From UBA2253 sp964646985 (GTDB lineage: Bacteria; Bacillota_I; Bacilli_A; ML615J-28; CAG-698): DNA of 8,520 nucleotides. This document shows, piece by piece, positions 6,891 to 8,520 of this stretch. The position numbers were made by a program, and so were the translations under genes. Numbering within the stretch: position 1 is the stretch's first letter; each line of letters opens with the position of its first letter. The stretch is from positions 1 through 8,520 of the forward strand of contig CAZYFI010000055.1 of NCBI GenBank assembly GCA_964646985.1, read 5' to 3'. Below the pieces are notes generated by a model that was not told the origin of the DNA, did not search any database, and was given only the letters and a program-made list of their open reading frames with translations.

Positions 6891-6921
6891 GCCCTAAAAC
6901 AACTGTTTTAAGGCTTTTTTT
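6891..6921 (+). terminator. Rightward intrinsic terminator ahead of the transposase
   Basis: The arms GCCCTAAAAC (6891-6900) and GTTTTAAGGC (6905-6914) form a 10-bp stem with one C-A mismatch and an AACT loop. Seven T residues (6915-6921) follow directly. It stops transcripts entering from the left, including those from the promoter at 6726-6754, before they reach the transposase gene. Confidence 0.85.
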
Positions 6922-6958
6922 AATACTTTTTTTGTAAAAAAATATTTTAATCTTTGCC

Positions 6959-6987
6959 TTGACTTTTATATCATTATGATGTATAAT
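6959..6987 (+). promoter_or_regulatory. Transposase promoter
   Basis: TTGACT (6959-6964), a 17-nt spacer and TATAAT (6982-6987) match the sigma-A consensus at 11 of 12 bases. A second TATAAT occurs at 6998-7003. The predicted start near 6994 lies downstream of the terminator. The spacer contains the short palindrome ATCATTATGAT (6970-6980), which could be an operator but may be chance in AT-rich DNA. GGAG (7010-7013) serves as ribosome site. Confidence 0.85.
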
Positions 6988-7019
6988 AAATATAGTATAT
7001 AATAGATATGGAGATCTGT

Positions 7020-8520
7020 ATGGCACTTGAAATTATTAATAATAATGGCACTAAGTATATCAGAATTGTTCAAAACAAATATGTTTCCAAAAATGGGAAA
7101 CCTTCCTGTAAGAAAATTGTTCTTCTTAATGTTGGCCCGTTATCTAGATTTGATGATGGTAAACCAAATTTTGAGTTAAGACTTAAAGATTCATTTAAGA
7201 ATGGCAACCCCTTAATTCCTTCACTTTTAGAATTTGTTGATAGGAAACCGATTAGAGAAACATATGATATTTCTTTTAAGGAAGGCGACCCTGATTGTAT
7301 TGGTCATAACAAGCTTTTTTCTAATGCTTTAATTGAACGCATCATGGAAGAGATTGGTTTAAATAGTTTTATTGGTAGATACAAACAATTTACTAATTAT
7401 GAATTTGATTTGCTTGGGTTTGTTAGACTTCTCATATATGGGAGAATTCTAAATCCAGCTTCTAAAATTGCGACTATGAATCAAAACAATGATTATTACT
7501 CAGAGATTATTAAAAACATTTATGAATATAATGTTTATGATACTTTGGATTTTCTTTATAATTACAGAACTAGTCTTACTAATTGGGTTAATAAACGTCT
7601 AATTAATAATTTCAATCGTACTACAAATATTATCTATTATGATGTTACCAACTTCTTCTTTGAAATTGATGAACCAGATGATGATGATTCATTAAGAAAA
7701 ATGGGCGTTTCTAAAGAAAACAGAAAACAACCAATTGTTCAAATGGGACTATTTATGGATGAACAAGGAATCCCTATTTCCATAGAAACATTCCCCGGGA
7801 ATACTCTTGATCATATGACTATGCAGAAATCTTTAAAAAGCACTATAGATGATTTAAATTTAGACAGGTTTATATTTGTTGGCGATAGAGGAATGTACAA
7901 AGGTGATAATACCTATTATTTAGTTAATAAAAACAATGGATACATAATTAGTAAATCCCTTGAAAAGACAGCCAAAGAAGAAAAACAGTGGGCATTAGAC
8001 CCACTAGACTATAATGTAGTTAGCAAAGACTTCAAATACAAATCTCATATTATCAAAAGAAAAGTTAAGGTCGGTGATGAATACAAAGATATCACTGAAA
8101 AAGTGGTTGTATACTTTAGTAAGAAATTTTATGATAAACAAATCCATGAAAACAAATCTTTCTTTGAGTTTATCCAAAAACTTGAGAAAAGTCCCGATAG
8201 CTTTAGAGTCACTAAAACACAATCTAATTCATTAAAAAAGTTTTTGAAGAAAGAACTGATTAATAATAAAACTGGTGAAATATTAAACTCTAAAGATATA
8301 AAAGCATATATTGATTTTGATAAGATTAACAAATATAAGGAATCATTTGGATATTATCAAATAGTAACATCCGAACTAGATATGCCTGATCAAAAAGTAA
8401 TAGATACTTATCATGGACTATCTCAAATTGAAGACCAATTTAGAGTCATGAAAAGTGATTTAGAGACCCGACCAATCTATGTTAGAACGAATGAGCACAT
8501 TCATTCTCATTTGTTAATTT
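7020..8520 (+). CDS. IS1634/IS4-family DDE transposase, C-terminus beyond right edge
   Basis: The frame is open for 500 codons to the window edge. It catalyses cut-and-paste or related movement of its IS with an RNase H-fold active site. Visible catalytic carboxylates are D208 in IIYYDVTNFFFE, D289 in FIFVGDRGMYK, and E471 in YHGLSQIEDQFRVMK. The last gives Y464...E471...K478 with IS4-like Y-(2)-x-(3)-E-(6)-K spacing, with Leu where classic IS4 has Arg. About 180 residues, rich in lysine, separate D289 from E471, consistent with the insertion domain of this group. MGVSKENRKQPIVQMGLFMD and FPGNTLDHMTM are typical IS1634-type stretches. The ATG at 7020 is chosen for GGAG 6 nt upstream; ATG 7008 is in frame. 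Family proteins are usually 550-600 aa, so about 50-100 residues are missing. It looks more AT-rich than the neighbouring host genes. Confidence 0.95.
   Translation, partial: MALEIINNNGTKYIRIVQNKYVSKNGKPSCKKIVLLNVGPLSRFDDGKPNFELRLKDSFKNGNPLIPSLLEFVDRKPIRETYDISFKEGDPDCIGHNKLFSNALIERIMEEIGLNSFIGRYKQFTNYEFDLLGFVRLLIYGRILNPASKIATMNQNNDYYSEIIKNIYEYNVYDTLDFLYNYRTSLTNWVNKRLINNFNRTTNIIYYDVTNFFFEIDEPDDDDSLRKMGVSKENRKQPIVQMGLFMDEQGIPISIETFPGNTLDHMTMQKSLKSTIDDLNLDRFIFVGDRGMYKGDNTYYLVNKNNGYIISKSLEKTAKEEKQWALDPLDYNVVSKDFKYKSHIIKRKVKVGDEYKDITEKVVVYFSKKFYDKQIHENKSFFEFIQKLEKSPDSFRVTKTQSNSLKKFLKKELINNKTGEILNSKDIKAYIDFDKINKYKESFGYYQIVTSELDMPDQKVIDTYHGLSQIEDQFRVMKSDLETRPIYVRTNEHIHSHLLI

Larger units (their letters stand above)
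6802..8520 (+). mobile_element. IS1634-type (IS4 superfamily) insertion sequence, right end outside window
   Basis: The element contains a DDE transposase of the IS1634/IS4 type together with upstream regulatory sequence. The left boundary is an estimate: the relatively GC-rich ACCCGAGTTTGCC beginning around 6802 stands out from AT-rich flanks and coincides with collapse of the upstream reading frame. The right terminal inverted repeat is not in the window, so the tip cannot be confirmed. Between the presumed tip and the transposase lie a rightward terminator (6891-6921) and the transposase promoter (6959-6987). IS1634 itself is known for long, variable-length target duplications. The transposase frame is intact as far as visible, so the copy may be active. 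Confidence 0.75.

Noticed and set aside
6774..6914. Leader-peptide attenuator: 15-codon Leu/Ile-containing ORF followed by a terminator
   Set aside because: The gene after the terminator is a transposase with its own promoter, no competing antiterminator stem is apparent, and Leu/Ile codons are not in a clear run. An interrupted gene plus an IS-borne terminator explains it better, though not decisively.
6970..6980. Palindrome ATCATTATGAT in the transposase promoter spacer as a repressor operator
   Set aside because: It is only 5-bp arms in very AT-rich sequence and no regulator is visible; chance is likely.
8004..8332. Two overlapping minus-strand frames with hydrophobic, membrane-like translations
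   Set aside because: Both are antisense to the intact transposase. Phe/Leu/Ile richness is what antisense of Lys/Glu/Asn-rich AT codons produces.
1..8520. CRISPR arrays, tRNA/rRNA genes, riboswitches, phage genes
   Set aside because: No spaced direct repeats, no conserved RNA motifs, and nearly all sequence is accounted for by the listed genes.

Overview
The window is AT-rich bacterial chromosome with strong Shine-Dalgarno sites and near-consensus sigma-A promoters. Tryptophan is encoded by TGG, and no in-frame TGA interrupts any long gene, so the code appears to be the standard bacterial one. This fits a low-GC Bacillota or an Acholeplasma/Izemoplasma/Erysipelotrichia-type relative rather than a Mycoplasma that reads TGA as Trp. 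No species-level assignment is possible from the sequence alone.

Positions 1-6649 are a housekeeping block transcribed leftward on the minus strand. From upstream to downstream it holds ychF (ribosome-associated P-loop ATPase) and cinA (ADP-ribose pyrophosphatase / NMN-deamidase type protein) 11 nt apart, forming one operon. Next comes tex (S1-domain transcription accessory protein) with its own promoter and a clear terminator. A small nucleotidyltransferase-fold gene follows, 4 nt from a YegS/BmrU-type lipid kinase gene. Last is the 5' part of acpP (acyl carrier protein) behind a perfect consensus promoter; acpP runs off the left edge. The lipid kinase and acpP both point to membrane lipid metabolism. 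The others are informational or cofactor-repair genes.

Positions 6650-7019 are a 370-nt non-genic stretch. It holds the leftward ychF promoter, then a rightward promoter with a good ribosome binding site and ATG that opens only a 15-codon frame. After that come an intrinsic terminator and the promoter of a transposase. My reading is that a divergent host gene was cut just after its start by an insertion sequence.

Positions 7020-8520 are the first 500 codons of an uninterrupted IS1634/IS4-type DDE transposase that runs off the right edge. All three catalytic carboxylates are visible. The element's right end and the rest of the interrupted gene lie outside the window.

I see no CRISPR array, tRNA, rRNA, riboswitch or defence system. 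The most interesting part is the insertion junction at about 6770-6990.
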